Source: JANQIO01 sp043513815
Lineage (GTDB): Bacteria; Pseudomonadota; Gammaproteobacteria; Pseudomonadales; Halieaceae
Length of the DNA stretch: 64,000 bases
Direction: 5' to 3'
Assembly (NCBI GenBank): GCA_043513815.1
Contig: CP121313.1
Location: 3,596,001-3,660,000 of the forward strand
Position 1 is the stretch's first letter. Every line of letters starts with the position of its first letter. Both the position numbers and the translations under genes were made by a program. This document shows positions 1 to 8,376 of the stretch, in pieces. Under the pieces are notes generated by a model, which saw nothing but the letters and a program-made list of their open reading frames with translations, made no database searches and was not told the origin of the DNA.

Positions 1-1
1 C

Positions 2-358
2 GACGAAGCCTTGATGCTGGACCCGCACGGCCACGTGGCCACCTGCAACTCCACCCATTTCTTTATCGTGCGCGAAGGCGAGGTGTGGACCTCTTCCGGT
101 GACTACTGCCTGGACGGCATCACCCGCCGCAATGTCATCAACCTGTGCAAGGCTAATGACATTCCGGTCTTCGAGAAAAACTTCTCGGTGATGCAGGCCT
201 ACGGCGCGGAAGAGGCCTTTGTGACCGGCACCTTTGCCGGGCTCACTCCCGTGGTGGATATCGACGGGCGCAGCATCGGCGACAGCGGTAGCGGCCCGGT
301 GACGGCAAGACTGCAGGCGCTTTACCAGGCGCTGATCGAGACCGAGTGCAGCCCGTGA
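2..358 (+). CDS. Class IV aminotransferase, C-terminal part (5' end outside window)
   Basis: The reading frame is open from base 2 and enters the window already inside the protein, so only about the last 118 residues are seen. The segment ATCNSTHFFIVREGEVW, followed by CLDGITRRNVI and later GAEEAFVTGTFAGLTPV, is typical of the C-terminal PLP-binding lobe of fold-type IV enzymes (branched-chain and D-amino acid aminotransferases, 4-amino-4-deoxychorismate lyase). The PLP lysine and the first lobe lie upstream, so the substrate cannot be assigned. Its stop codon overlaps the likely GTG start of the next gene in a GTGA, which implies translational coupling and a shared pathway. Confidence 0.85.
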   Translation, partial: DEALMLDPHGHVATCNSTHFFIVREGEVWTSSGDYCLDGITRRNVINLCKANDIPVFEKNFSVMQAYGAEEAFVTGTFAGLTPVVDIDGRSIGDSGSGPVTARLQALYQALIETECSP

Positions 359-1089
359 CCCGACGGATTGCCATGTGGTCAGGGCCGCGCAATATTTCCA
401 CGGCCATGATGCGCAGCTGGGAGAACCGCCCGGACTGCAGCGTGGTCGACGAGCCCTTCTATGCCTGCTACCTGCAGGAGACGGGGCTAGATCACCCCTG
501 CCGGGAAGCCATCCTGCGCTCGCAGGCCACATCGCGAACGACGGTGATCGAGGAACTCACCCACGTCGACCCCGGCACCGGGCTGCAGTACCAGAAGCAG
601 ATGACCCACCATATGCCGCGCGGCATGGACATGGCGTGGTGTACCGAACTGGACCATTGCTTCCTGATTCGTGATCCGGCAGAAGTGATTGCCTCCTACC
701 TGAACAAGATGCCAGAAGTGTCTGAAGAGGCCATCGGCATTGTCCGCCAGGCCGAACTGTTTACGGAAATCACCGAGGTCACTGGCAGCGAACCCCTGGT
801 GATCGACTCCAACGATGTGCTGAGGGACCCGGCCGCGGCACTGGAGCGACTGTGTGCCGCACTGGCCGTGCCCTGGCTGCCGGCAGCGATGCTTGCCTGG
901 CCGCCGGGACGCCGTGAGAGTGACGGTGTCTGGGCGCCACACTGGTACCAGAGCGTGGAAGCTTCCACTGGTTTTGCGCCATTCAGGGAACGGCAAAACA
1001 GCCTGGCCAGGGAACAGCGGGCATTGGCCGACAGTATGGCGCCCCATTACCAGGCGCTGCACGCGCGCCGAATTACTGTGGGTGATTAA
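355..1089 (+). CDS. Sulfotransferase-like protein coupled to the class IV aminotransferase
   Basis: About 244 residues. The N-terminus RRIAMWSGPRNISTAMMRSW matches the phosphosulfate-binding loop of a bacterial sulfotransferase-like family, and CFLIRDPAEVIASYLNK near residue 100 matches the second nucleotide-binding region. I chose the GTG at 355 because it overlaps the preceding stop as GTGA and gives the usual short N-terminus; a GTG at 346 is also possible. Proteins of this type are often found beside branched-chain-aminotransferase-like genes, so the two probably act on the same metabolite, possibly as a transfer or hydrolysis step on an amino or keto acid. The actual acceptor is unknown, and sulfotransfer is inferred from the fold only. 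Confidence 0.8.
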   Translation: MTRRIAMWSGPRNISTAMMRSWENRPDCSVVDEPFYACYLQETGLDHPCREAILRSQATSRTTVIEELTHVDPGTGLQYQKQMTHHMPRGMDMAWCTELDHCFLIRDPAEVIASYLNKMPEVSEEAIGIVRQAELFTEITEVTGSEPLVIDSNDVLRDPAAALERLCAALAVPWLPAAMLAWPPGRRESDGVWAPHWYQSVEASTGFAPFRERQNSLAREQRALADSMAPHYQALHARRITVGD

Positions 1090-1191
1090 GGCTTTTGTCG
1101 TCAGATGGGTCTGCTAAGCTCAAGGTGTTGAATAAAACCAATAACAACATCGCCGGGTCGCCTGCGCGACATGGCAAAGGAGCATAATCCA

Positions 1192-1785
1192 ATGGCACAG
1201 ACCAACGACCACGAAGTCGTCTCTATCTACCCGTTCAGCGACGAGGAAATCGACCAGCTCATGCATCACTCCAGCGAGTGCGTGCTCATGTGGTCCACCA
1301 AAGACGGCTGGCCGGTGGGCGTAACGCATGCTTTTGTCTGGCACGACGGCAAGATCTGGATAACCTTCGCCTCACACCGCCACCGCGCTGCAGCCATCCG
1401 CCGCGACGACCGGGTATCGGTGAGTATCAGCAGCATGGGCTACCCGCCCGGTTCCGCCGAGGGCCTGCCCAGCGGCGCAGTGACCTTCAAAGGCCATGGC
1501 GAATTTTTCGATGATGAAAAAACCAAGGACTGGTTCTATAGGGCCCTTTCCCAGAAGCTGAACCCCGGCAATCCGGACGGCGAGGAGTTCTTCTACAACT
1601 TCCTGGATTCGCCGCTACGCACCGTGCTGGCCGTTACCCCGGTGAAGAAAATCATGTACAACGCCGGCCTCGCCAATCGCCATATGGCCGGCACCGTGGA
1701 AGAGAATGAACTGGGCGAACGCCTGGAAAGCGACCGCGAGCGCATGAATCGCGAACGCGAAGCCAAGGGCTTGCCGCCGCGGTAG
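1192..1785 (+). CDS. Pyridoxamine 5'-phosphate oxidase family (FMN/F420-binding split barrel) protein
   Basis: 197 residues from the ATG at 1192, which is preceded by a strong AAAGGAG at 1176-1182; the in-frame ATG at 1171 lies before that site and is less likely. The central part (LMWSTKDGWPVGVTHAFVW, KIWITFASHRHRAAAIRRDD, VTFKGHGEFFDD) follows the split beta-barrel pattern of PNPOx-like flavin or deazaflavin proteins: a strand with a substrate or cofactor contact, then a conserved basic H-R stretch. The C-terminal 25 residues are charged and probably helical. The family includes FMN-dependent reductases and heme-degrading enzymes as well as true PNPOx, so no reaction is assigned. It stands alone with its own spacing from the upstream pair. 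Confidence 0.8.
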   Translation: MAQTNDHEVVSIYPFSDEEIDQLMHHSSECVLMWSTKDGWPVGVTHAFVWHDGKIWITFASHRHRAAAIRRDDRVSVSISSMGYPPGSAEGLPSGAVTFKGHGEFFDDEKTKDWFYRALSQKLNPGNPDGEEFFYNFLDSPLRTVLAVTPVKKIMYNAGLANRHMAGTVEENELGERLESDRERMNREREAKGLPPR

Positions 1786-1957
1786 CTAGCTTCAGGCGAC
1801 ACGCAACCGACGTCCTGCCCGCCGACGCAGGACCAGTGGGGGCCAGGGGTAATGCCGCCCCAATGCCACGGCCAGATGGATCTGCCAGCGTAGTGCTTGG
1901 CGGATCCCCGCATCGTAAGCATCCCGCCATTCCCTCGCGGGCGCCAGTCCGCACTGT

Positions 1958-2005
1958 AGTGCCAGGAAGAGTGCCAGGAAGAGTGCCGGGACGAGTGCCG
2001 GGACG
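1958..2005. repeat. 12-bp tandem repeat, four units
   Basis: Two copies of AGTGCCAGGAAG are followed directly by two copies of AGTGCCGGGACG. The two halves differ at two positions, so the array looks like a duplicated pair of duplicated units. It lies in the convergent gap and is not part of a recognisable gene. Confidence 0.85.
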
Positions 2006-2039
2006 TTGACAGCAACTCACGGCAAGCTTTCCAGAAGAC

Positions 2040-2074
2040 AAAAAAAAGCCCGGCACATACTGGCCGGGCTGGGT
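2040..2074 (-). terminator. Rho-independent terminator of the subtilase gene
   Basis: Read on the minus strand, an AGCCCGGC / GCCGGGCT stem with a seven-base loop is followed by an eight-base T run. It lies about 80 bp beyond the subtilase stop codon. Confidence 0.85.
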
Positions 2075-2155
2075 ACTGTTTGCGTTGCTGCCTGGCCCAT
2101 CAGGGCACCAGGTGTTAGAGCGGGCCGGGGGTAGCCCCCGGCTCAACGAGCACTA

Positions 2156-5100
2156 CTACTTTTTACTCTTTTTACTCTTTTTGCTTTTCTTGCTCTTTTC
2201 GCTCTTCTTGCTCTTCTCACTCTTCACCTTGAGCTTGAGCTTGCTCTTCTCCCGCTCGCTGCCCGGGTTGTCAACGGTGTTGGCCTGCTCCAGCTTGATG
2301 GAGCCGTCATCCGCCACGGTAGCGTCAAAGGAAAGAGCCTGCGGAGCGCTGTCGACCGCTTCATAGTCGAAGCAAACGATCAGGCCGCTGAAGACCGGAC
2401 CCTCATAGGCGGTGCCCGCTGTTCCAGTACCGTTCTCTACACCCACGGTGATCGGTCCGAGCGCACCTTGCAGCACGTCATTCCAACCTTCATCGATATT
2501 ATCGTAGGCAAAGATGAACTCCGGGAAGTCCGGGTCAACCGTACTGATTGTCCAGACCTGGAAATCACCGGAGATCGGGTACACGCCACCGGTGCCGGCG
2601 GGTGATGACCAGTACTCCACTTTATCCCACTCCACGAGCGAGACATCCGGACCCAGAGTGGCTGCAGAAATACCGCCACCGAAGTTGGGATCGATGATCC
2701 AGTCATACCAGAACGGTGCCAGCATGTCGTTGGGATCTGTCTCGTTTGGTATCGGCAGGTTGATAAATGGTGCCGGTCCCGGGGTGGAGTTGAAGAAACC
2801 AAAGCCATCATCCGTGACCGTCAGGCCGCCGCTGCGCGGAGAGCCATAGAAGTCAATCGGGTTCTGGCCACCGAACAACGTGCCGGCAAAGGTGTCGCCG
2901 ACAAGTGTTGGATCTGGCAGGATCCCGAAGTCTTCCAGGTTGACGTAGCTACCGTCTCCGAAAGGCGTAGCACAGAAGGCGTTGTCAGCATTGGTGCTCA
3001 CGGTGTAGCTGCCTTCCTTGCCCAGCAGCGACTCCTGCGTCACCTGCCAGCGAATCGTGACGTCTTTCTTACTCTTGCCACTCTTCTTGGACTTCTTGGA
3101 TTTCTTGGACTTCTTGCTCTTCTTACTCTTACCGCTGTCGGTGATCAGCTCACCGCCCCCGGTAATTGACGCGGGGTCGACTACCAGGTCCTTCGGCACT
3201 TCTACCTCGACCGTATAGGTGCGGTCTTCATTGGTGAAGTTGGGCTGAACCACGGCGGCGACCGTGACCTGGTCACCTTCGACCAGACCGCTGTCGGGCA
3301 GAGCCGTCAGGGCAACATCATCGATACCCCGGTTGAACTGCAGAGGCGCCTTGCCCAGCAGCTGCGTACGCGCCGTATCCGCATACCACTCGGTAGCCGA
3401 CAGGTAGCGATCGCCAGGCTTCGACTTGATATCCCAGAAGAAGCGGACATCGAAGGGCTGCAGCGTCGGCACAAAGCCAGCTGGGCCCTCAGCGTAGATG
3501 TCACTGGCTTCACGGTTGCCGACATTGGTGGTGGCAAACTCGAAGGCATCGACTGCATCCGGCGCACTGGGCTGCCAGTTCTGGATCAACGCGTAGAACG
3601 TCAGCTCTGGCGTGCCGAGGATGCTGCGCAACAGGTCGAGGAATTCAGCATCGAAATCGCAGGATTCCAATGCTGTTCCCGTCGCCGAAGTACACACCAG
3701 CAGACCTTCATCCACCGTCGGGTTGGCAGGATCCAATACCAGTCCCACGAACAGGTCGAGATCTGGAGACTCGGAAGTCAGGACCTCAAACACGGTACGC
3801 TGGGTATCGGCCTTGATGTCGTGATAGACAACGGCAACGCCGTCAGTCAGGTCATCAAAAGGCGTGCTGTTGTCGCTGTCGCCGGGCAGGGCGTAGTCCT
3901 TGCCCTTGACCTTGGCTGGCTTCAGTACCTTGACGTTGAAGCCGTTCAGCTCGAGTGCCGTAACGTCCTTATAGACCTGAGAGCCCGCGTCGCGGGACGC
4001 CGCCAGGTCAATGGAAGCCGGCAGGTCACCGCTCACCGGTACAACGGCCAGCGGCATCTGGGTGGTGGGCACCGTGCTGTCAGAAGGCGTAAGCACTGCG
4101 CGGCTGAAGGACCAGGCGTCGCCCGCCAGCCCAGAGACATCCGCCGTGATCTCAATCACTTGCGTCTGTCCTGCTGTCAGGGAGAACGATGCCGGGGAAA
4201 CCGTCACCCAGGGATCAAAGCCCCCGGCTGACCAGGATCCATCGACAGTAGCCCGTACCTCGCGGGTCCAGACGCAGGTTTGCACACATTCGCCGCTGAC
4301 CAGCGCCGCCACGTTCAGTTGCGCGGGATCACCGCCGTCGTCCGGATTGGCAGCCTGGAAATTGGCGCTGCTCTCATCGAGCACCAGACCGGCCTTGACG
4401 GCCAGGGCAGCCTGAACACGGCCGCCACCGAAGTCGTGAACGTCGGCGGGCGTCACACCGTCTTCCTTGACAAGGTCATAGGAACCGGTAGTCATGATAG
4501 CCGACAGGACTTCAGCATCGGTCCACAGCGGGTTGGCCTGCTTCAACAGCGCGGCGGTCCCGGCAATATGCGGGCTGGACATGGAAGTACCACCGATGGC
4601 GCCATATTCACCTGCCACCGAATCCCAGTTATTGGGGTCGTAAATCGAGCGGATCAGATCCACCTGACCCTGGGTCAGTTCGGCACCTGCGGCGAGAATA
4701 TCAACGCCGGGAGCTGCCGTGTTGGGTGCCAGAATGTCGAACCCGGTGTAGGGCCCGCGGGAGCTGAAATCAGCCAGGTTGTCACCCGAGGCGGGGTCAC
4801 TGATCGTGGTGCTCACCGAAGTGATGGTTCCGGTATGGCCGGTACCGCTGGCCAGCCAGCTGCGCAAGACATTGGCATCTGCCGCCGCAACGTGGATGGC
4901 TGGAATCACATGGGTGTCGTCATTGACCGAGGTCGCACCGCCATCGAGGTTGCCGAGGATAAAGCCGCCAGCACCACCGTCACGCACGTGCTGGCCCTTG
5001 GCGACCCGGGCGATGGCTCCACGATCGCACATGACGATCTGATTGGCGGTAAACGTTCCGGGGGGGAACGGCGCCAGACATTGCTCGGGCTGGGTCTCGT

Positions 5101-6481
5101 TATCACCGCCACCGGCGATGGGATAGTCCCCCGCGTAGACGATTTCACCGGTGATACCGCCGGATACTGAGCGTCCGGTAATGTCTGCCGGCGCCGCAGT
5201 GTCGCCACCGCTCATGGCCTGCAGTTCTTTGCTCGGATAGGAGCGGTCGTGGGTTGTAGCGGCTACAGCGGCCACCCAGGGCGCGTTGCCCGCAGCTTCC
5301 GCAGTGCCCGCATCAGGTCCGCTGTTGCCCGCTGAGTTGGCAACAAAAATGCCTGCTGCGCGCGCGGCCAGGAAAGCCTGCGCCTGGGCGGAGTTCCAGG
5401 GGTTGCCGCCCGGTGAACCAATAGAGTGGTTGAGCACATCCACCACACCGTCGGCGATGGCCTGATCGACCGCTGCCACGATATCGGAGAAAAAGCAGGA
5501 TGGCGCACAGACCTTATAGGCCACTACGTTGGCGTGGGGTGCGACGCCAGAAACTTCAGAAAACACGATTGAACTGTCATTGCCGTCGGCATCCGGCAGG
5601 GCCACGTTGTAAACCACGTTACCGGCCGCCGTGCTGGCGACGTGGGTGCCGTGGCCATCGGTGTCGGCGGAAGGTGCCTGACCCGGTAGCAGGATCTCAT
5701 CAGGTACAGGGCTGGTCTGGGCGTCGAGGAAGGTATAGGCACCGATGAGCTTGTCATTACATAGCCCCGCGATGGACGCACATTCACCGAGGTAGACGCC
5801 GGATCCCAGCGGGTTGGTGTGGCTATAACCGTCGTCGCCGGTCGCGGCGAAGGACGGATGGGAGTGGTTGATGCCACTGTCTATGATACCGACTACAACG
5901 CCTTCACCGAGGTAACCTATGCCGGTGGCACTGCCGTCCCAGACCTGCTTGGCGCCAATAAAGCCAACGCTGGTGGCCGTCGAGAGCTCTACTGCGCGAT
6001 CGCGCTCTACCAGGCGCACACCCGGCATACGGCGGACCTTGCTGGCGGCGGCGGCCGTCATGCGAACCGTTGCGGCGTTCAACGCGTGCTGGTGAGTGCG
6101 CTCCACATAAACCGCACCCGCCTCGCTGGATATCCTGCTGAGCATCTCGCTCTGGACCTGCCGCAGGTGTTCTACATAGGCCATGGATTCAGGCGAAGTC
6201 GGGTCCAGGCGCGCTCCATTCAGCGCCAGGGACGAACCTCCGGTGGCGCCACCGGCATGCAGCGGCAGGGCGTCTTCCTTAAACTGGATGATATAGCGAT
6301 GGGTGCCACCATCATCCGGCTCAGGACTGTTTGGCGGGCGCACCCACTGAACAGCCTGCTTGGCCGTGGCGGCCTGCAACATTGAATCATCCAAATCCGC
6401 CCTGGGTGTTGAAGCTATGAGCGAAAGAGGGAGTGTCAACAGTGCCGCAAGAGTTGCTACCGTCGAGACGAGTCGAATCAT
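2156..6481 (-). CDS. Secreted S8 (subtilisin-like) serine peptidase with PA insert and Lys/Ser repeat tracts
   Basis: 1441 residues. A Sec signal peptide covers about residues 1-27, and an inhibitor-I9-like propeptide (RYIIQFKEDALPL, GVRLVERDRAVEL) runs to about 170. The catalytic triad is visible as D201 (VVGIIDSGINHSHPSF), H277 (DTDGHGTHVAS) and S633 (GGTSMSSPHIAG), with the oxyanion Asn at about 386 (NSAGNSG). A PA domain is inserted between about 440 and 560. The remaining 700 residues are beta-sandwich-like modules. Two low-complexity tracts of repeated KSK/SKK stand out: one near residues 1117-1140 inside a beta domain, and one forming the last 27 residues. The start has a good GAGAGGA ribosome site. 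It is probably exported and degrades extracellular protein; the role of the basic tracts is unknown. It is monocistronic. Confidence 0.93.
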   Translation of the reverse strand: MIRLVSTVATLAALLTLPLSLIASTPRADLDDSMLQAATAKQAVQWVRPPNSPEPDDGGTHRYIIQFKEDALPLHAGGATGGSSLALNGARLDPTSPESMAYVEHLRQVQSEMLSRISSEAGAVYVERTHQHALNAATVRMTAAAASKVRRMPGVRLVERDRAVELSTATSVGFIGAKQVWDGSATGIGYLGEGVVVGIIDSGINHSHPSFAATGDDGYSHTNPLGSGVYLGECASIAGLCNDKLIGAYTFLDAQTSPVPDEILLPGQAPSADTDGHGTHVASTAAGNVVYNVALPDADGNDSSIVFSEVSGVAPHANVVAYKVCAPSCFFSDIVAAVDQAIADGVVDVLNHSIGSPGGNPWNSAQAQAFLAARAAGIFVANSAGNSGPDAGTAEAAGNAPWVAAVAATTHDRSYPSKELQAMSGGDTAAPADITGRSVSGGITGEIVYAGDYPIAGGGDNETQPEQCLAPFPPGTFTANQIVMCDRGAIARVAKGQHVRDGGAGGFILGNLDGGATSVNDDTHVIPAIHVAAADANVLRSWLASGTGHTGTITSVSTTISDPASGDNLADFSSRGPYTGFDILAPNTAAPGVDILAAGAELTQGQVDLIRSIYDPNNWDSVAGEYGAIGGTSMSSPHIAGTAALLKQANPLWTDAEVLSAIMTTGSYDLVKEDGVTPADVHDFGGGRVQAALAVKAGLVLDESSANFQAANPDDGGDPAQLNVAALVSGECVQTCVWTREVRATVDGSWSAGGFDPWVTVSPASFSLTAGQTQVIEITADVSGLAGDAWSFSRAVLTPSDSTVPTTQMPLAVVPVSGDLPASIDLAASRDAGSQVYKDVTALELNGFNVKVLKPAKVKGKDYALPGDSDNSTPFDDLTDGVAVVYHDIKADTQRTVFEVLTSESPDLDLFVGLVLDPANPTVDEGLLVCTSATGTALESCDFDAEFLDLLRSILGTPELTFYALIQNWQPSAPDAVDAFEFATTNVGNREASDIYAEGPAGFVPTLQPFDVRFFWDIKSKPGDRYLSATEWYADTARTQLLGKAPLQFNRGIDDVALTALPDSGLVEGDQVTVAAVVQPNFTNEDRTYTVEVEVPKDLVVDPASITGGGELITDSGKSKKSKKSKKSKKSKKSGKSKKDVTIRWQVTQESLLGKEGSYTVSTNADNAFCATPFGDGSYVNLEDFGILPDPTLVGDTFAGTLFGGQNPIDFYGSPRSGGLTVTDDGFGFFNSTPGPAPFINLPIPNETDPNDMLAPFWYDWIIDPNFGGGISAATLGPDVSLVEWDKVEYWSSPAGTGGVYPISGDFQVWTISTVDPDFPEFIFAYDNIDEGWNDVLQGALGPITVGVENGTGTAGTAYEGPVFSGLIVCFDYEAVDSAPQALSFDATVADDGSIKLEQANTVDNPGSEREKSKLKLKVKSEKSKKSEKSKKSKKSKKSKK

Positions 6482-6819
6482 GTGGTCCTCTCAATACAAT
6501 TTAAAGTGCTTTTTATGGTGCTTTTTTTGGCTGAGAAAAGACCGTTGCTCTGTAGGCGTCCCCGAAGACTCACTCCGGGAGAACACGAATGCACCAAACC
6601 CCTGATACCGCGCATGCAGGTCGTGTCCACAGTCAAATTTCAGGCAGTGACCTGAGTATAGACAAAAAGTTTCACTAAAATGAAAAAAATGTGCGACGCA
6701 AATCCGATTATGATTTTTGCCAACCAGTTCCGCAGGTTTTCTGCGCTCCGGCGCAGGAAACGCATGGTTTTGTCCTATACTCACCGCTTTGGTGGGGAGG
6801 CCGCAGCGGGAATTAGTCC
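6482..6819. promoter_or_regulatory. Divergent control region between subtilase and membrane-protein genes
   Basis: A 338-bp AT-richer gap that must hold both promoters. TATACT hexamers occur at 6776-6781 for the plus-strand gene and, on the minus strand, at 6655-6660 for the subtilase; neither has a convincing -35 at 17 bp, so both are weak guesses. An imperfect stem (TTTCTGCGC / GCGCAGGAAA) lies at about 6738-6760. The minus-strand open frame that fills part of the gap has no protein features. Confidence 0.35.
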
Positions 6820-7506
6820 ATGAGCAACGAGAACTTGCAGTACATCTCGGCGTCTCGAATTACTGTTTTGCTGGCCTCAGCAGGCACTGGCCTGGTGTTG
6901 GCCCATATCGCTGCGATGATCGCCTGGTACCAGGATCTGCTGCCGATTGATGACTGGCTCTACTACTCCTTTTTCGATCTGGACGAGGAAGAGAGCCTGG
7001 GCACCTGGTTCAGCGCCCTGATTCTGGTGATCGCCGGCCAGCTTTGCTGGCTGCAGGCGAGGCTGCTCAAGGGAAAGCCCGGCATGCATCGGCCGGCCTG
7101 GCTACTGCTGGCGCTGGGATTCCATCTGCTCTCCCTGGACGAAATTGCCGGGTTCCACGAAACCGTCAACACCGTTTTCAAGGACACCCACTGGACAACT
7201 TTCGGGGCGTTGATTGGCCTGTTTGCGGGGGCGGCATTCCTGCCTTTCCTGTGGCGACTGCCGGGATACACCCGTGCGTTGTTTATCGTATCGGGACTGA
7301 TTTACCTCGGTGGCGCGGTCGGCGTGGAGTTCGGGACCCTGGGCTACGAGGAGGCCGATGCGCTGGACACACTGCCCTACAACCTTTGGAATGCCTTGGA
7401 GGAAGGCATGGAAATGGCGGGCATCATCCTCTTCATAGACACCCTGCTGAAATATATGGCGGGCCCGGGCGAAGGGCTCGAACTCAACGTACGGCTGCGG
7501 CGCTAA
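6820..7506 (+). CDS. Unknown six-helix integral membrane protein
   Basis: 228 residues, not assigned to a named family. About six hydrophobic helices are visible (near residues 13-36, 62-80, 91-106, 124-146, 152-175 and 198-214). Acidic motifs lie at the helix ends: DLDEEESLGTWFSA, LSLDEIAGFHE and NALEEGMEMAG. The regular placement of Asp, Glu and His next to membrane helices is the kind of pattern seen in metal- or proton-handling membrane proteins, but that is only a suggestion. The stop is followed after about 80 bp by a lipoprotein gene on the same strand, so the two could be co-transcribed. Confidence 0.75.
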   Translation: MSNENLQYISASRITVLLASAGTGLVLAHIAAMIAWYQDLLPIDDWLYYSFFDLDEEESLGTWFSALILVIAGQLCWLQARLLKGKPGMHRPAWLLLALGFHLLSLDEIAGFHETVNTVFKDTHWTTFGALIGLFAGAAFLPFLWRLPGYTRALFIVSGLIYLGGAVGVEFGTLGYEEADALDTLPYNLWNALEEGMEMAGIILFIDTLLKYMAGPGEGLELNVRLRR

Positions 7507-7586
7507 CTGACCTTTGATCGCGCGGGCATTAGGCTTTACGCTGCGAAACCTGGCGCTGCCGCGCCTGGCAACAACGAGGTGTAAAT

Positions 7587-8042
7587 ATGAAGAACGGCAG
7601 CAAACGAATCCACCGACTACGCACAATCCTGGCGCCACTGACCCTGGCGCTCGCAGCCTGCGGGCCCAACGTGTCCAGTAGCGAACCGGACAAAACGGCG
7701 ACGGGCGGCGACCCCCCTCGCCCCCAGTCAAGAATACAGGCCGACAGGCAATTGCAGTCTTTGGTTGATGCGGCCACCGCCGACCTCCACAAGCGGATAG
7801 GCGACGTCGACACCAGAGTCGTCCGGGCAGAGCGAGTGACCTGGCGCTCCGGTGCGCTTGGCTGCCCGCAGCCCGACCGCGGCTACACCATGGCATTGGC
7901 GCCCGGCGCGCTGGTGATCCTGCGAGCCAACGGGGTGGACTACGAATACCACAGTACGCCGGCCGGGCCGCCGTTCCTGTGCGAACCGCCAGGACGGATT
8001 GAGACGCCGGCGCCGGGGCAGTCTTCGATGGACCCTACTTGA
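7587..8042 (+). CDS. Small predicted lipoprotein with a GALGCPQP-type domain
   Basis: 151 residues with a basic N-terminus, a hydrophobic stretch and a lipobox LALAACG, so Cys31 or so is the likely lipidated residue; there is a good GAGGTG site in front of the ATG. The mature part contains WRSGALGCPQPDRGYTMALAPG followed by VDYEYHSTPAGPPFLCEPP. This pattern of one cysteine in GCPQP and one in LCE recurs in many short periplasmic proteins of unknown function, and the two cysteines probably pair. It follows the membrane protein gene on the same strand. No function can be stated. Confidence 0.8.
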   Translation: MKNGSKRIHRLRTILAPLTLALAACGPNVSSSEPDKTATGGDPPRPQSRIQADRQLQSLVDAATADLHKRIGDVDTRVVRAERVTWRSGALGCPQPDRGYTMALAPGALVILRANGVDYEYHSTPAGPPFLCEPPGRIETPAPGQSSMDPT

Positions 8043-8084
8043 GGGTATAGAAGGTACAGAGAAGCTATAGATAGAGGTAAGACA

Positions 8085-8143
8085 GGCGTCTTGATTGCTC
8101 CTTTGGTCGCAATCAATCGAACGGTGGTTCGCCCCAGTCGAAC
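8085..8143. repeat. 59-bp direct repeat, copy 1 (double hairpin element)
   Basis: Matches the copy at 8267-8325 at 57 of 59 positions. Inside the unit are two stems, GATTGC / GCAATC with a ten-base loop and CGAAC / GTTCG with a four-base loop. This copy continues into CCCAGTCGAACTGGG, a further small stem. It follows the lipoprotein stop by about 40 bp. Confidence 0.85.
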
Positions 8144-8266
8144 TGGGTGGGAAGTGTCGCCTCTCAGCCTGGCTTGGTGTTAGCGGGGAGTACGTGTGTG
8201 CTGGATTGATGATTTCGCCCTTTGCGGCGTAATCACCCTCCGGGCGTCCTCGCGCTACGCGCTGCG

Positions 8267-8325
8267 GGCGTCTTGATTGCTCCTGTGGTCGCAATCAATC
8301 GAACGGTGGTTCGCCCCAGACGAAC
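8267..8325. repeat. 59-bp direct repeat, copy 2 (double hairpin element)
   Basis: Second copy, 182 bp after the first and 52 bp from the 3' end of the tRNA-Lys gene. It has the same two stems. The only differences from copy 1 are a T to G in the first loop and a T to A near the right end. The 120 bp between the copies contain no gene. Confidence 0.85.
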
Positions 8326-8337
8326 CAACCGACAAAC

Positions 8338-8373
8338 AAAAAAGGCCACCCCACTGGGGTGGCCTTTTTATTT
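8338..8373. terminator. Terminator downstream of tRNA-Lys, symmetric
   Basis: A perfect AAGGCCACCCC / GGGGTGGCCTT stem with a short ACT loop, flanked by A and T runs on both sides. It can terminate transcription in either direction; the tRNA-Lys transcript on the minus strand is the obvious client. Confidence 0.85.
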
Positions 8374-8376
8374 GTT

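Larger units (their letters stand above)
1786..2155. other. Intergenic region between convergent genes
   Basis: This 370-bp gap holds a 12-bp tandem repeat at 1958-2005, the terminator of the subtilase gene at 2040-2074 and a second GC-rich stem (GCCGGGGGTAGCCCCCGGC) at about 2122-2140 just behind the subtilase stop. Minus-strand open frames here owe their length to the repeat and show no protein-like composition. I see no gene in it. Confidence 0.6.

Noticed and set aside
4280..5170. Long plus-strand open frame opposite the subtilase gene, with others around it
   Set aside because: It mirrors conserved codons of the protease on the other strand, lacks a ribosome site and has no family features.
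6491..6784. 97-codon minus-strand frame before the subtilase
   Set aside because: It covers the promoter gap, has no ribosome site and no protein-like pattern.
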